From Aplysia californica (Eukaryota; Mollusca; Gastropoda; Aplysiida; Aplysiidae): 64,000 bases of DNA. The position numbers and the translations under genes were made by a program. Within the stretch, counting starts at the first letter, position 1. Every line of letters begins with the position of its first letter. Where the stretch lies: positions 1,169,049-1,233,048 of the forward strand of contig NW_004797420.1 in assembly GCF_000002075.1 (NCBI RefSeq), read 5' to 3'. The notes beneath the pieces were generated by a model that was not told the DNA's origin, searched no databases, and was given only the letters and a program-made list of their open reading frames with translations. Below are positions 62,561 to 64,000 of the stretch, one piece after another.

Positions 62561-62911
62561 AGATTTAAACTTGCCCAAACAGGCTAAAATAATTTTTTCT
62601 TTGATTTCATTATTTTTACAAGTGCCTGATTTTACCATGATGCCACACATTTAGTACTGAGAAAAAGCAAAGACAAACAGACAGAAATGAACAAGAGAAA
62701 GCACAGAAGAAGTCCTCAAACCATCTGCGTAAAGAGCCATGAAATAATACACAACTGGATGGCCTTCTTATTAATTCGGTTTGGAGAAAAGGATGCCTGC
62801 ATAAAAATGGTCACACAACACTTTTCAAAAATTGACATGGCGACCTTCATTTATTCACTGGGCTATGAAGTTAGATCTAGATTCTGAAACAAGATAGAGA
62901 CAGCAATATCT

Positions 62912-63467
62912 TTTTTTTTTTGTGTATATTTGGTAAGTGTTTCACGGCGCTCGCAACTACATAAGGTCATCATATGAGCACGCGGGACACATTAATGTCT
63001 TCAGTTTGGTAGAAATTAATTTTGAATCTTGTCCAGGTGCCGGCCAAAGCCTACTCTTATCGATTTTGAACCATCAAGGTGTCTTGTAACAAGCGCAACT
63101 TGCACACAGGACCTCCAAGATTTTTCACCCTCATCCGAGAAGGCTAGGTGTTAGATCTTGTCTACTCTAAGATCAGGGGTGTGGCTGAAACTGAAAGACA
63201 GAAGTAAGAAGGAGCCAAGAAGAAGCCAAAGAGTAGCAGTAGAAAGGCTGCAGAAAGAGTCAGGAGCCACAGAGGTGGGCAAAGGGGTGAGATGGTGGGG
63301 GCTGAAAGTGGAGACGAAAGCGGACGGCAGAAAAAGGTTAGAGAGCAGGAAAGGCGGTGAAAAGAGAAAACTTTAGATAAGAAAACTTTCCGTCGCCGTC
63401 AGGTTTCGAACCTGGGACCTATTGAATGAGAGGCAAACACCGTAACTACTAGACCACAAGAGCCCCT
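62912..63467 (-). mobile_element. tRNA-derived SINE, family 1, complete
   Basis: This 556-bp minus-oriented copy has the tRNA-like head at the right end (GGGGCTCTTGTGGTCTAGTA on the minus strand, B box GGTTCGAAACC). An 11-bp target duplication CAGCAATATCT (62901-62911 and 63468-63478) defines both ends. Confidence 0.93.
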
Positions 63468-63756
63468 CAGCAATATCTGGTTCTGATCCGATCATACTTC
63501 CTCAACAATGAAAAACCAACCTGGAAACGCTCAAAATGTTCAGAACACTCGCACAACCCACACTTACATACTTTTGCCACTGAGCATATTTTTGCCATTT
63601 CTCCCAGTTAAAACCTTCAGTGCCATTTGTTTATAAAAATCATGCAGACTTCATGTTCAAGTAACATTCAAACACATACAGAAAACTCAAAACTAATTGC
63701 ATCTCACCAAAAATTATGTGTTATCTGACAATATCAGTAATAACAACCATCACATT

Positions 63757-64000
63757 AATATGTGGCACGACGCAGTGGAATCAGGCGCAGGTCAATTTTT
63801 GGACACGTGGAATTATTGTTAGGTATCATTTTAAAGCTTTCATTTGTTTTTCTTTCGGTGAAAAAAAACGTATCTATCATGAACAGAAGTCGAGACATTT
63901 GCGATTGAAGGAGGTGGGGATCGTCTGGTTTCAGAGGTAAAATTAGCAAGAAGATGGCCGCCAAAATATAGCGACTTCCAAAGCTTGAGAGTCCTTGGAA
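63757..64000 (+). repeat. Interspersed repeat family 6, copy 3 (cut by window end)
   Basis: It is the least decayed copy, with GTGGCACGACGCAGTGGAAT, GAAGGAGGTGGGGATCGTCT and AGAGGTAAAATTAGCAAGAA. It continues past the window end. Confidence 0.7.

Overview
The window is animal nuclear DNA, most likely from a mollusc and probably a gastropod. The evidence is AT-rich introns packed with simple repeats, several tRNA-derived SINE families, hAT-like and Tc1/mariner-like transposon remnants, and one large intron-rich gene. The species assignment is an inference from repeat style.

The only convincing gene is a single ABC transporter of subfamily C (MRP1/ABCC1-like), read on the minus strand. It occupies almost everything from about 49.3 kb (possibly 49.99 kb) down to base 55 and runs off the left edge. 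I could place 25 coding exon positions with splice sites, plus a tentative exon 1. Conceptually joined they give about 1,277 residues. These cover TMD0 (exons 2-5), the linker and TMD1 (exons 6-14), NBD1 (exons 15-19, with Walker A, Q-loop, signature, Walker B and H-loop), the acidic linker (exons 19-21) and all of TMD2 (exons 22-26). NBD2 must lie beyond the left edge.

The most interesting part is 6.2-12.0 kb. Four tandem alternative copies of one TMD2 exon (called 23a, b, c, d in transcript order) lie between exons 22 and 24. Each is exactly 311 nt, enters in phase 1 and leaves in phase 0, and encodes TM13, an intracellular loop and TM14-15. Because 311 is not a multiple of 3, only transcripts that take one copy (or, in principle, four) stay in frame. 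All four have donor sites unlike the GTRAGT used by most other exons of the gene. Similar variable exons are reported in Drosophila MRP. A second candidate regulated exon, a 24-nt microexon, lies between exons 7 and 8.

Region by region: 0-2.5 kb holds TMD2 exons 24-26; 6.2-12 kb the alternative cassette; 15.8-19.2 kb exons 20-22; 19.2-28.2 kb one 8.9-kb intron with a SINE, a TIR element, a perfect-frame compound microsatellite and a hairpin; 28.2-32 kb NBD1; 33-36.5 kb TMD1; 36.5-40.6 kb an intron with a 3.3-kb TIR element; 40.6-49.3 kb the linker and TMD0. From 50 to 64 kb no confident gene was found. That part holds a LINE 3' fragment split by a hAT-like element with an 8-bp target duplication, a mariner remnant, two SINEs, another TIR element, a 100-bp tandem repeat and long microsatellites.
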